Assembly (NCBI GenBank): GCA_037974665.1 | Contig: CM075770.1 | Coordinates: 99,121,350-99,185,349, forward strand | DNA from: Ehretia macrophylla | Taxonomy: Eukaryota > Streptophyta > Magnoliopsida > Boraginales > Ehretiaceae | Length of the DNA: 64,000 bases | Direction of reading: 5' to 3' | Part shown: piece by piece, positions 12,888 to 24,385 of the stretch | How the letters are laid out: each line of letters begins with the position of its first letter | Position numbering within the stretch: the first letter of the stretch is position 1 | Program-made: the position numbers and the translations under genes | Notes under the pieces: model-generated | Database searches by the model: none | What the model was told of the DNA's origin: nothing | The model's input: the letters and a program-made list of their open reading frames with translations, nothing else

Positions 12888-13259
12888 CTAATTATTCACA
12901 TCATGTTCATTGAGGTCTTCACTAGCTATTTGTCTATCGAAGTTATAAATCCCAAATGCATCATGAAGTAGATGGTGCATACCAAAAGAATTATAGACTG
13001 ATGCTTCTATTTGTACAGTTGATAAAATAAGTGACTTTCCGTGATAAAGCCATTCGGTATATCTAGGCAAAAAACCTATAAACAATAGATGTTCTTCAAC
13101 TTCATGACGGGTCTTCCTATCACAATTGCAACATTTTTTACAAGGATATAGAATTTTCTCGTCCCCTATGACTTTCTCAAATGCAAAGTTAAGAAACTTC
13201 ATCATGCCGTGAGAGTATTCAATATCATTTCTAGGCTTTTGAATCCACAATTTATCCAT
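12888..13259 (-). pseudogene. Transposase-associated zinc-binding domain of the CACTA element
   Basis: The 123-residue reading starts MDKLWIQKPRNDIEYSHGM and contains CKKCCNC, EVEEHLLFIGF and YTEWLYHGK. This is the well-known N-terminal Transpos_assoc domain of plant CACTA transposases. Its position upstream of the TNP2 part and its start methionine fit the beginning of the transposase gene. It stays open but leads into the degenerate TNP2 region. Confidence 0.88.
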
Positions 13260-13831
13260 CTTAGTTACGGGGTTAATTGTCTTTCACACCTTCCACCTCT
13301 TATTATTGCCAAGAGACTAATTGTCACAAATTAAACATAGGAATTAACATTCTAAGTAAACTAGATAGGAAGACAAAGTTCAAATCCTAAGGCAACAAAT
13401 ATAAGAATTAGCATTCTAAGCAAATTAAACATATCCAATAACATACGATAGAATCTTTCCAAGAATGAAGATTTTTCCAAATTTCAACGTGAGTCAAATT
13501 GATCTTTGAATTAATGCACCTAATTAAATCTAGCTGAACAAGTAATTAATGGTAGAATTTTCAATTACAAGAACAAAATTTACAATAAGAGTACCAGCTC
13601 CTTCACATGGGTTTACAGGCCACTTACTTACCGAGCAAAAGAAAATAATTTTGACGGTTAACAGTCAAGCTATTTGAATTTGTGAAGGTACAAGCGCAAA
13701 CATAACAACTTGTGGATCATGACTAAAGATTATACAACAGATGTATACACCTTATAAGATAAGAATTTGAAATGTTTAGCGAAAAATATTCAATTCTTAC
13801 TAGACAAAGGATGGTGAAAAATCAGTATAGG

Positions 13832-13857
13832 TATATATATATATATATATATATATA
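13832..13857. repeat. (AT)n microsatellite
   Basis: About 13 uninterrupted TA/AT units lie inside the 5' untranslated part of the CACTA element, likely length-variable. Confidence 0.95.
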
Positions 13858-14194
13858 CCATGCTTCTTCCATAATCAATGGTCATAAGCTCGAGGTTCAC
13901 AGAATCACAAACATTACAATCTATATTAGAAAATTAAGAGAAGAATAAACACGTACTTACTTTAATGTGCTAGTTGGTCTTACGTTCTCCTACCAACGAA
14001 GCCATGAAATCCGTGAAGCAAGAGAGGAAAATAAAAATAAGAGCTACGACGGAGCTTCAAAAGAGATATGAGAGTTGCGTTTTGGTGATATTTTGTTCAT
14101 GTGGGAAATATGAGAGCTGCATTCCAACTTTTTTTTATATTTTGGTCAAGTTCGTTTTATAATTTCTGTGTGTACTTTTGTTAAGAATCTGGTC

Positions 14195-14260
14195 ATGTAG
14201 TCTAATGGTTGTGTGTCTCACTTTAATCTAAAAGGTTAGTGGTTCGACTCTTGTGATGTG
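14195..14260 (+). other. tRNA-like A-box/B-box stretch (possible SINE head)
   Basis: TAGTCTAATGG (14198-14208) resembles a tRNA D-arm/A box, and GGTTCGACTC (14241-14250) matches a B box/T arm at normal internal-promoter spacing. I could not fold a convincing acceptor stem, so this is not called a tRNA gene. A degenerate tRNA or the head of a tRNA-derived SINE is likelier. It lies inside the CACTA element about 270 bp from its terminus. Confidence 0.45.
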
Positions 14261-14513
14261 TAGATGGTTTTTTAATTTTTATTTTGAAAACCCTTTTACG
14301 ACAATTACGAACACCGTCGTGTATATCCTAATTAAAAGTAGAATATATGACGGTTTAGTTAAACTTCCATATTTGAAGATTATTAACATCGGTTCAAAGA
14401 AACCGCCGTAAATAAGCATCGTCGGATTCACTTTTAGTAGTTGTTTGTACCGCTGCAAATTAATACCCTTGGACGTTTTGCGGTGGTTCACAGGAACCGT
14501 CGTGAAAGATCAC

Positions 14514-14527
14514 TTTTTTTTGTAGTG
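14514..14527 (-). repeat. CACTA terminal inverted repeat
   Basis: Minus-strand reading CACTACAAAAAAA is the standard CACTA end. The sequence just inside shows short inverted motifs (GGTTCACAGGAACC at about 14485) typical of transposase-binding subterminal repeats. Confidence 0.88.
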
Positions 14528-14739
14528 ATTATTTAAAGCTAATACCCTATTACTACTAAAAGAAAGTAAAACATCTCTCACTATAGTAACCCATACTTTT
14601 GTTCTGCTACCAACTCTCAGAGCAATATTTCATTTCCTAAGTATTCGCATTGTCTGAAACACCTACAAGGAATTGCATATATGATTAGTGGCTTTAGAGT
14701 ATACTTTACAAGAATATGTAGAATCAACCACTAAAACTG

Positions 14740-15430
14740 TTTCAATGTAAAAGATTAAGGAGGTACCTTTTTCACTAATAGCAAGGTAACCAGGACAATT
14801 CCTTTTCTAGTGCCCTCTCTGATTGCACTTGGAACACTTTTCTTTGGGCTTATCATATGCACGCTTCCTATATGATCTTGTTCGACTCTTTATCTCAATG
14901 TTCATCAGCTTCTCCAAACTTTGGAGGACTACCACAAGCTATGTCAATCCACCCCATTCATTAAACGAGCTTGATCTAATTGAAACTATTTAGAAGGATA
15001 TGTAAAACTAGATCTACTTGTTCATCATGACTAATTTTTGCTCCCATGACTATGGCTATGTAAAAGAGGTCTATCATCTTAAGGACAAGCATTCCTTCTT
15101 CCATCTCAGGCATCATTACCTCTCATACTACCTTCAAGGAGGTAAGTATGTCTGACGCCAATTTAATTTTTTCTTGTTAAGATCACAAAGTATCTAATAG
15201 GGAATCCAAGAGACATTCTATAGTCTTGTCATTGGCCCATCCCCATCTTTTGTTGGCCTCAAGTTGTTGATCACTAGAGTATTCTAGAACAATAGGACGG
15301 GCTTGTGTTAGGATAAATCTATACCCATTTTCCTAGAGTACTATATCCAATGTTCTTTTCCAATCCATGAAGTTTGCGCCGTATAACTTATTCCCAGTGA
15401 GAATACCGGCCCATGGAGTACAAGAACTCG
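14740..15430 (-). pseudogene. copia gag region
   Basis: The minus-strand reading begins near 15420 with LTGNKLYGANFMDWKRTLDIV, the usual start of copia gag (UBN2-type). It reaches a CCHC zinc knuckle (KCNQRGH and KRNCPGYLAIS) at about 14770-14850. Fossil; no function is expected. Confidence 0.78.
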
Positions 15431-17100
15431 ACATTTTCTGCATATATATTGTCATTATTAGAACATTCATTTGTAATGCAAGTATATCATATAATGTTAA
15501 TTCGGAAAAACACATATATACACATAAACTTTTTGTCTTAGTAGTTAACCCTTTGAACTACTTAAATGCATTAGTGTCTTAACTTCCTCACAATCCCTCC
15601 ATCTTTAGGATGGCTGAGTTTACAGTAATATTGAGTCAAGAACTTGCTTAGTTTGGATTGTTATTTTATTTGGATAGACACTACCCAAATAATAATTCAA
15701 TCACTGAGTTATTTGGCTTATCTAGAATAGGGTTACTTGGCTAAAACACTATTTCTTCTATAGTCAAGTGAATGTTTATTCCTTTGTGATACTCCCTAGA
15801 ATGTCCTAGACTTAAGCCCTCCGTAGGGTAGTGACTCTTGTCTACATCATATAAAGTGATCTTTAGTGAAGAACTCCATCGTTAGGATGGTCAAGCCCAC
15901 TAACACTTCTTTTTGTGATTATCTATGTTAAATCTATCCATTAATATCCAAATTAAATATCATCCTCCATAGGGGGCAAACCGCATGGTAAGGCGAGCTG
16001 ATATTAATTTATTAGTACAAGTCAGAACTAAAAAGCCTTGGAGTTTTTCATTCCCATCTCCCACTCGATTATTTATCTAATAAAAAGATTTTTACGTATG
16101 TTTCACCTTAATACTTAAAAGCTAGGTTTTTATCTGAAAAATATAGGTTAATAATTATATACATATTCCACTGAATATTATAAACCTTTGTTTAAAACCT
16201 TTTAAGTATACTTTTAAAACGTATTACCTAATCTAGGCTTAATAAAACCATAAATATGACCTACTTAGTTTATTTATTAAGAATTGGGCCTTTAAGGTTA
16301 AAGTCTTGCCTTAGACAATTTTTCACCTTTAATAATTAATCCTAAGATAATACTAATCTAAAATCCAAAAAATTAATCCCATAAAAAATCATAACCTATG
16401 ACAGATAGGATTAACCAATTTTAAATCGGGCATGTTTCTATGTGTTACATATCATAAAAACATTTAATAAGAATAATTAAACGTTGTCCTGCATAGAAAC
16501 GACAAAAATATAACTAATTAAATAATTAATTTGCCCCTTTTTCTTTGATGGCTCTTTGTAGATTTGTTAAACTTCAAATTTGACCCAAAAACTTCACAAG
16601 CTTGCAAAATAGCTCCAACAAGTCAACTCCTTGGACCAAAGCCTTGACCCTGCGTCGACCACACCAACCTTGTGACTAGGATGGCGTGAAATCATGTGAC
16701 TCCTCTATTAGTTGAGTAATTTTGTAATTCTACTAGGAAAAATGTAATTCTAGTCCAATACGATTATATCTCCTTTTTCTTATGCTTCTCAAGGAAGCTA
16801 CATAATTCAATCTAATAAATTAAAATATTATAAGATGCCTATAATTGTATAAACCAACAATCTTATATCAATATTTAACTAGATTGAATAAATACATACA
16901 TAACATGCATGCAAACCATCAAAGGGGACTTATACTAGTTGCAAGAGAATTAATTTTGCAAATAATATGATCATACACATATTTCATCATATTAAACAAA
17001 AAATTTCATCAAGTAATTACTCCTAAAACTCCCCACCATAGAGTTTCTACTACATGATTAACATACACATTAATTACAATTTTCATGTATTATTGTGGTG
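15431..17100 (-). other. copia untranslated leader
   Basis: This stretch between gag and the primer binding site holds no recognised protein motif on either strand. Its position makes it the leader of the minus-strand copia relic, unusually long at about 1.7 kb. It may include small unrelated insertions. Confidence 0.5.
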
Positions 17101-17102
17101 CG

Positions 17103-17114
17103 GCTCTGATACCA
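17103..17114 (-). other. copia primer binding site
   Basis: The plus strand reads GCTCTGATACCA, the complement of TGGTATCAGAGC, next to the LTR end at 17116. It is of initiator tRNA-Met type. Confidence 0.85.
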
Positions 17115-17115
17115 C

Positions 17116-18985
17116 TGAAGGTGCATGCTACCTAGATAATTCTAAGTTCAAAAATTTTATTAACACAATGGAAGCATAATAGTATGCTTATCTAAGATCA
17201 AACCACATAATTATACAAGAAAAATTGCATAAACAAGTTATGTATAATCATCGTAATCATGTGAAGATAAAAAATTTAGCTTTAGATAAATTTGTTACCT
17301 AAATTCGTTAGCTTTGATCTTAACAAAAACAAGAACACTTTATTTAAGAATGCCTCACACGCTTGGATGAAGAACTCTGATGATCTTCTCCTCTATAACC
17401 TTTTTCCTTGATGAATTGTGCTTAGTTGATTGGTGGGAATCAACTCTTGTGTTGCTTGGCTAGCTTCCTATGTGTGGAAGAGGAGAGAGAAAAGTGTTTG
17501 CTCTAACTTCGGCGTGTGATTAAGTGTGATAGAGCTTGTATAGGGAGACTCCTTTATATAGGCATAGAATGGGCTCAAAGCCAAATCCACAAAGCCTTAG
17601 GTTTTGTGTCATAAGTATGTCAGGAGTGTATCCGGACATTTCAATGTATCTAGGACTTATGTAGTCCAACACTCAGCAGTCTCTACTCTTAAAAACTAGC
17701 TCCACACACCTAAACCTTCTCTCTTGGGCCATCCACGTGCCATTCCCCTATAATCTTGCATCAAATTGCTAAATTAAATCCAATAAGATTCCATAATAAG
17801 CTCAACAATCAAATAAGGAAACTCATTACCAAAATAGAAAGTTTTACCTGATTAAGACTTCTAGTTGTATTAGGCTATTTATTTAGCAACTCTTAAACAC
17901 ATTGGAATTTACCAAAATTCAATATAGTACTATTCAGGAAGTAGGCTAGAAGAGGGACCGAAAGACATAAGCATCCTAGCTACTAAAAAGACCAAAATGC
18001 CTATGTTAACCCCATAGCACATTTTTACTTTTCAACCTCAACTTATTCCACTAAAAAGTCATAGTTGCACTCCAAGATGAATACTGTTATCCACAGAATT
18101 TCTCATACTAGGTACGACCTGTGTCTTCAACCTACTAAGTAAAATGACCAAAATGACCATCCAAGTAGCACTCACAATCAAGAAAGACATTTAATATGTA
18201 CTATCTATTTCTTGATTGCATCTTCTCTTTGAGACATCTAATCCATAAAATAACCATCCACATGATATAGAACACTTGATCTAAGGAGCGACCCTCAAGC
18301 CAAATTTTTTATATACCCCTAACTTGGATATACCACTGAGCTCATACTTCTATTTCCCGGATTATCACAAGGGTGTGATTACTTCATCTCACGATGACAT
18401 GAATTATATATTGCATACACATGTTCCAACTAGTCAAACTCATATACCCAACACATAGAGTTGTTGACCCACAATTAAGGTCTCACTCATAGTGCATCAA
18501 AGAATTTAAATATGAATTCATTAGTTTATCCATATATGTTCAAGATTAAGAGTACTTGCGACTTAGTAGCATAAGGTATATTTGATCTCTATCTTTAATA
18601 GTACCTATTGAGATATCATACTTAAGTAGTCCGTTCAATGTGTGACACACACACTAGTAAGATGAGTCCGGAAACCTACCCATGACCAAGGCATGTGACC
18701 TTGTAAATGAGACTTTCTCACTATAACCTTGCCCCGATGAAGTGCCTAGCTCTATCATATGGTTATGAACAAAATTTAGATAAAAACGTCAATGACTTGG
18801 ACCTTCTATACCCAGCCACCGTGCACCTAAGTCACTCACTTGAATCAAGGACCTCTATACAAGTATATACACATAAATATAACATAAAGAATAAAGATGA
18901 ATATTTTCATTAATAACTACAATATGTATCCATTATAGCTAAAATGTCACATGCTAGTAGTCTTTAGGGCATACTAATCCCAACA
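17116..18985 (-). repeat. copia 5' LTR (about 1.87 kb)
   Basis: On the minus strand it starts TGTTGGGATTAG at 18985 and ends CTTCA beside the primer site at 17116. Ends and length agree with the related LTRs at 51516-53365 and 56557-58329. Confidence 0.8.
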
Positions 18986-19382
18986 AACCCCACCCCATCC
19001 CACTCCTATCATATTTTCAATTAATTATGATTAAATAAAAATTAATCAATTTAATAAAATTTACTTAATTTTAATTTAATGAATAATAAATTAAAATAAA
19101 TTAATAAAAGTAATAATTAATAAATTATATTTAATAAAATAATATTAATTACAATAATTTGGCTTTAAATTAATAATTATTTAATTATTAACTAATTTAT
19201 TCATTATTTATTAATTAGAATTTTTATGAACTAATTATTTGAATTTTATTTTAATGTTTTATTAATAAATTTATAATTTTAATCAATTACTTAATTAATA
19301 GTAATTAGTTAATAATAATTTTTTTTAAACAACAATAAATTAATAATTTTTATCAATTTTTCACTATTACAAGTAAACACTA
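18986..19382. other. AT-rich low-complexity spacer
   Basis: Long runs of AATTAATAAAT type dominate, with hardly any G or C between 19018 and 19345. No gene or element edge is visible. Confidence 0.7.
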
Positions 19383-19492
19383 AAAAATATTTTCCTGTAT
19401 GCCAAAAATATTCTATTTTTTAAGAAAATATTTTCTTCTATAAACATTTTTCAACAGCAAATTATTTTACTACAAACAAATGGAGCCTAAAA
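19383..19492. repeat. Relic of the GGCTCCGTTTGTTTG terminal-repeat element
   Basis: The right edge (TACTACAAACAAATGGAGCC, about 19471-19490) and the AT-rich body with ATATTTT blocks match the element at 48602-48953. Only one end is clear. Confidence 0.6.
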
Positions 19493-20108
19493 AAAAGAGA
19501 AGAACAACACTGTAGAGAGACTTGTTTTGGAGGAGACTTCATTTTTTGAAGGTTTGAGGAGCTTTACTACAATAGAGAGTTTCTACTTTCTTTCCTTCAC
19601 CATCTTACTTCATTCCAAGCTCAAACTCAAGAATTTCAGCAAGGTTAGGAGTGGAAATTTATTTACAATAACATCTCAACATGGATTATACTATAAAAAA
19701 TGGAGAAGCATCTCTTTAATCTTCTTCACTATTTTGTAAAACGTTTGACAATATTTGTGTAGATTCAACTAGGGTAGGATTACTATATAGACGTCTTGTA
19801 TTTAGGAATACTTGTTGATAAGATGTTGAATTATTCAATGGATTCATTAGTTTTTTTTTTAATTTATATGCATTGATTACTTTGATTAAGCTTGTAGCTA
19901 ATTAGGTTTTTGATGTTGGTGAATCTCTTGTTTAATTTTGTGCTCTAATTGATAAGTTATAGGTTGTACCATAGTTCCTACATGAGATTTTGATTACAAT
20001 CTTTTAGGTTTAATTGTGTAGTCTGTGGTACCCAAATTGCCAGGAAACTTTAGGTTGTACCTTGATTTCTAGCTTAGACTTTAATTGTCCTTCAATTAAT
20101 TGACTTAT
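19493..20108 (+). repeat. Left part of an old Athila/Tat-type LTR, split by a TRIM
   Basis: It shares phrases such as AGGTTGTACCATAG with the minus-strand LTR at 61854-63408. Its other part appears at 31931-32431, which ends TTTTATGCGCACC like that LTR end. The TRIM at 20109 separates the two halves. The left boundary is uncertain. Old fossil. Confidence 0.55.
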
Positions 20109-20292
20109 TGTAATATCCCACATCGGTGGAATATAGTGTGATTGTGTGATTTATAAGTGAGCATTATGAGTATAAAGAATAATTTGGGTTAACCATTTTG
20201 GGCCAGTTGATTAGAGGCTCAAGTAGCTATTGTTTTATACCTACAACACCAGTCTCACCTACGGGCTTGGGGATTTGGGCAGGGGCGTAACA
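20109..20292 (+). repeat. TRIM 5' LTR (184 bp)
   Basis: A direct repeat of 31746-31930. It begins TGTAATATCCCACATCGG and ends GGGGCGTAACA, followed at once by AATAGTATTCGAGCAGG, a worn primer site. Confidence 0.8.
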
Positions 20293-20378
20293 AAATAGTA
20301 TTCGAGCAGGTTATTAGTCGATGTAGGATCTAAGTGCTATGCGGGACAAAGTACTACACCAAGAAGACGGTGGGAGCC

Positions 20379-21620
20379 TGTTGGGTGTATTATTGACATA
20401 TTATTTCAGCACCTTTCTACTTAATTTTTGTTAGTTCTTGAGTAAGTTAGGAGCAATTTGATGGGTTTTGTGTTTGTTTGGTGATGTAGGTGATTTCTAT
20501 GAGTAAGTTGGAGTTTCGAAGCAAAATTGAAGAAAAATTGCAAAGGGGCTAACATGCATTCAACCTGAGAAACAATTGATGAGAAATTAGAAGTTGCACA
20601 GTCATAGCGCAGCTACGCTGTGTCGCTGGAAATTAAAGGGTATTTTTGTAAAATAGCGCGAAAAGAAGATAACCCTAGGATAAAAAGAAGAAAACAAACG
20701 TGAGAAGGAGAGGCTTTTTGGGAGGCTGGTTGGCAGCCGTTAGGGAGATAAAAAAAACGTTCCAATAAGAGAGAAAATAGAGGATTCGCGAGTTGAAAAT
20801 GGAAAACAATCCGGAGACGGACTTCTATCACGATTCATTCTCCAAATCCTAGTTTTCTTTATAGCTCTTATCATGAATTATACTATGTTTTGGATTTTAT
20901 TTAATTTCGTTATTATGTTTTAAGTTATTTTTCTAGGACTACAATGTAGCCGGATTATGAATGCTTGAATTTTTTTTGGTTTTAATTGATTTGATGAACT
21001 ATTCCAATTCTATGTTAAGTATTTCATTCTAAACTTAATGCTTGTGATTGCCTGATCAACAATTGCATGATTTGTGGTTTGGTTTGAGACTGAGAAGTAA
21101 TAATCGAATTAGACCATTTTTGAGATACCATTAAATAATCATAAGCTAGAGATAGTTATGAGATCTAATGCAGCGCTTGAATTTCTATAGCTTAATAAGT
21201 TCCATAAGTTCACAGTTATCACAGAGATGTAGGTAGCTTGCTTAACGGAATATGGTATTGATGCTTGAGAAAGATTAATAACTACCTTAGCGAAATTGCT
21301 AACAACGTAGGGAATAAACGCTACTTGATTCAAATCAATACATTCAAGTAGGATTAATGTTGGTGAAGTCGGAAACCCTAGAGCCTTTTAATTATTGATT
21401 CATCCTCTTTCATTGATTTCATAATTATTTTAGTTATTAATTTCAAAGGCACTTTAGTTATTAGTTATTACCTACAAACTCTCAAATTTTGGTTGTCCAA
21501 ATAAAGTTAGAGCTAAAATAATTTCGATACTTAGTAATCACAGTCCTCGTGGAAACGATCTCTACTCACTACTTTATTACTTGTTATGATACGTACACTT
21601 GCGTTAGATTTTGCACAACA
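20379..21620 (+). repeat. Athila-like 5' LTR (1242 bp)
   Basis: It starts TGTTGGGTGTATT after the target duplication GAGCC and ends TTGCACAACA before the tRNA-Asp primer site. It carries one GCGCAGC(T)-rich patch (about 20606-20629). The open frames inside show no known domain. Confidence 0.9.
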
Positions 21621-21626
21621 AGTTTT

Positions 21627-21644
21627 TGGCGTCATTGCTGGGGA
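21627..21644 (+). other. Primer binding site, tRNA-Asp type
   Basis: TGGCGTCATTGCTGGGGA lies six bases after the LTR end. It is close to the complement of the tRNA-Asp 3' end (TGGCGCCGTTGCCGGGGA in typical Athila/Tat copies). Confidence 0.85.
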
Positions 21645-21749
21645 CTGTGTCAATTATGAATATCAATACCAAATAGCTTTAATTTTACTTTGGATTTTAT
21701 TTTATTTTGTTTTCTAATTTTGTGTCAATTGCGTTTCAAGAACATATTC

Positions 21750-23187
21750 TTTTTAGGTGCATGCGAAGGTTGGGAAATAACAAATTGTTGCCTTTCAATC
21801 CTGAGATAGAACGAACCTGTCAGAAGAATAGAAAGGAAAAAAGAGCTACTACCTATCTTCTGCAACAGACCATGGCTGAAATCATGGTAGGACAAGAAGG
21901 AAATAATAAGAAAAATCCACCTAGAACACTGCGAGATTATACGCTACCACCTATTAGCATTCAGCCTGTGATTAGAAGGCCAACAATTCAAGCGAATAAC
22001 TTTGAGTTTAAATTAGTAACACTGCAGTTGATTCAGAATATCCTATTCCATTGATTGCCTTATGAAGATCCTAATCAGCACATCGTGAATTTTTTAGAAG
22101 TCTGTGGTACTGTTAAGTACAATGGAGTCACTGATGAAGTTTTGCACCTTTGCTTGTTTCCTTTCTCCTTGAGGGATTAAGCTAAGGAGTGGTTGAATTC
22201 GCTACCTTCGGATTCAATCAGCACATGAGATAACTTGGTACACAAATTTTTGTCTAGATTCTTCAGCATGAAAGAGAAACTCTGTGTGAAGCATAGGAAA
22301 GGTATAAGACGTTGAGAAAGTTTCCTAATCATAAAGTACCCAAGTGGATGCAAGTTCACAATTTTTACAATGGCTTGGTAAGCACAACAAAAACTTTGAT
22401 TGATGCATCAGTAGAAGGAGCTCTGATGAACAAGACCGCAGATGAAGCTTATGAGTTGCTTGAAGATATTGTCTTGAACAACTTGTAGTGGTCATGCGAG
22501 AGAGTCATGCCAAAGACGACAGCCGGGGTCCACGAGATTGATGCGATAATTGCTTTGGCAGCAAAAATTGACAATCTCGTTAAACACCTGCAGAATAATC
22601 AAGTAACTGTTAATGCTATTCAAGCGGCGGTGGTGTGTAAGTTTTGTTATGGTCCACATTATAGTTCAGAATGCCAGGTTGGCAATCTATTTGCACAAGG
22701 AGTAGTGGCACAAGCACAACATGTAGGAAATTTTAATGGGCAGCAACAAAATCAATATCCCAATAGATATTATCCTGGGTTGTGTTATCACCCAAATTTG
22801 TCGTAGAAAAATACGCAAAATGTGTTGTGTCTTGAGCAGGAGAAACCACTATTGGAGAAAAAGGTGAATTTAGAGGAGGTAATGACTATGTTGGCTAACT
22901 CCCAGACTCAGTTTATGAATGAAACTAGAACTGCCCTCCAAAACCAATCCGCGCAAATTAGAAATTTTGAGGTACAACTTAGTCAAATGGCTACTTTGTT
23001 TTCTGAAAGACAGCAAGGAAATTTACCTAGTAGTTCGAAGGTAAACCCCAAAAGAGATGGCACAGAGCATTGCAACGTGATCACTTTAAGAAGTGGTAAA
23101 GAGTTAGGCGAACCAGTGAAGGCCAAGAAGAACGAGAGAGGTGAAGCAAAAAATGCAGAGAAAGATGAAGAAAAAGTGGAAAAATAA
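21750..23187 (+). pseudogene. Athila-like gag region
   Basis: Readings include NPEIERTCQKNRKEKR near the start, EDPNQHIVNFLEVCGT and LSRFF near 22070-22270, TADEAYELLEDIVLNN near 22450, and a CCHC-like CKFCYGPHYSSEC near 22640. A coiled, Q-rich and then K/E-rich end runs to 23187. These blocks are typical of Athila/Tat gag. Fossil. Confidence 0.82.
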
Positions 23188-23229
23188 CCACAACCTTCGC
23201 AGGAGCCATCTTTGGTAGTACTATTTCCT

Positions 23230-23858
23230 CAATGACTGAAGAAGAATAAGCTTGACAAGCAATTTGCTAAATTTCTTGAAGTCTTCAAGAAGCTTCACAT
23301 TAATATTCCATTTGCGGATGCGCTTGAACAAATGCCAAGTTATGTGAAGTTTATGAAGGACATTCTTTCAAACAAGAGGAAGGTTGGAGATTACGAGATA
23401 GCTACACTTACTGAGGAGTGCAATGCTATCCTACAAAAGAAGCTGCCTTAAAAGCTCAAGGATCCAGGGAGTTTTATTATTCCATGTGAAATTGACAATG
23501 TTATTTTTGAGCGAGCTTTATGTGATTTGGGTGCTAGTAATAATTTGATGCCTTTGTCTATTTTCAGGAAACTTGGATTGGGAGAAACAAGACCCACTAC
23601 TGTAACACTTCAATTAGCTGATCGTTCTTTCAAGCACCTCAGAGGAATAATTGAAGATATGCTCGTCAAGGTTGATAAATTCATCTTTCATGCAGATTTC
23701 ATAGTACTTAATATGGAGGAAGACAAGGACATCCCCATCATTCTTGGAAGACCGTTCCTCGCAACTGGGAGAACACTTATTGATGTTCAAAAGGGTGAGC
23801 TTCAGTTGCGAGTACAAGAGAAAGAGGTAACCTTTCATGTTTTCAAAGCTTACAAGTA
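23230..23858 (+). pseudogene. Athila-like protease region
   Basis: KQFAKFLEVFKKLHINIPFADALEQMPSYVKF-type text precedes the protease. The protease itself has ALCDLGASNNLMPLSI in place of the usual D-S/T-G motif, then DIPIILGRPFLATGRTLID. These blocks are characteristic of plant Athila/Tat polyproteins. Fossil. Confidence 0.85.
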
Positions 23859-24058
23859 ATCAAAAACGAGTGATAGTTGTTCCGCATTGATGCCATACAA
23901 GCTATAGTGTCTAACCATCGGGGTTAATTGGATCCCTTGGAGGCTAGCTTGTTACAAGATGATTCATTTATTTCGGTGGAATTGGAGCACAAGGAATATT
24001 GGTCTACTAAACAACTAAACATGGGTGTGCAAGCAGTGGGTGAGAAAGAATTTTTCAA

Positions 24059-24385
24059 TTGAATAAGGTAGAAGAATTTTGTTATAAAGAAGATGAGAAT
24101 GCAAGAAATTACAAGAAGATAACAAAAGAGTGGCATGACAAACCCGTTTTGGGAAAAGATTTATCTCTTGGACAACAAGTACTTCTTTATAAACCAAGGA
24201 TTCCTGGAAAACGCAAGCCAAGATGGTCGGGGCCTTTTGTTGTGACTAAGGTGTTTTCCTATGGTGTTGTAGAAGTCACTCATCCAGAGAAAGGGACATT
24301 CAAATTTAATGGGCAACACTTGAAATTTTATTGGGATGATGGTTTTGAGAAGCAAAAGACCATTGTCCATCTCAACTCATCATAA
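24059..24385 (+). pseudogene. Athila-like integrase C-terminal tail
   Basis: The reading has NYKKITKEWHDK, LSLGQQVLLYKPR, KPRWSGPFVVTKVFSYGVVEV and FKFNGQHLKFYW, the standard C-terminal integrase tail of Athila/Tat elements. It follows closely on the protease region. Fossil. Confidence 0.85.

Larger units (their letters stand above)
11588..14527 (-). mobile_element. CACTA (En/Spm-like) DNA transposon remnant
   Basis: The right edge at 14527 reads, on the minus strand, CACTACAAAAAAA, the diagnostic CACTA terminus. Subterminal motifs follow, such as GGTTCACAGGAACC, and several copies of a CCGTCGTG/CCGCCGTA type. Behind this 5' end lie a transposase-associated domain and a TNP2-type transposase, both on the minus strand. 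No second CACTA terminus was found on the left, so the 3' part is missing or replaced near 11588. Three bases (ATT) follow the terminus; the partner target duplication was not found. Confidence 0.88.
14528..18985 (-). mobile_element. Ty1/copia retrotransposon relic (5' LTR, leader, gag)
   Basis: On the minus strand, in order, there is a long LTR (18985 to 17116), a tRNA-Met type primer site (about 17114 to 17103), an untranslated leader (about 17100-15430) and a gag region with a zinc knuckle. The CACTA terminus at 14527 ends what can be followed, so pol and the 3' LTR are not in view. The LTR belongs to the same broad family as those at 51516 and 56557 (shared start TGTTGGGA and block CCCTAAAGAC). 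Broken fossil. Confidence 0.82.

Noticed and set aside
14195-14260. A functional tRNA gene
   Set aside because: A and B boxes are present but the ends do not pair into an acceptor stem and no clear anticodon arm can be drawn.
20109-20292. Cassandra-type TRIM carrying a 5S rRNA promoter
   Set aside because: The LTR start is similar in style (TGTAA), but I see none of the 5S internal control blocks.
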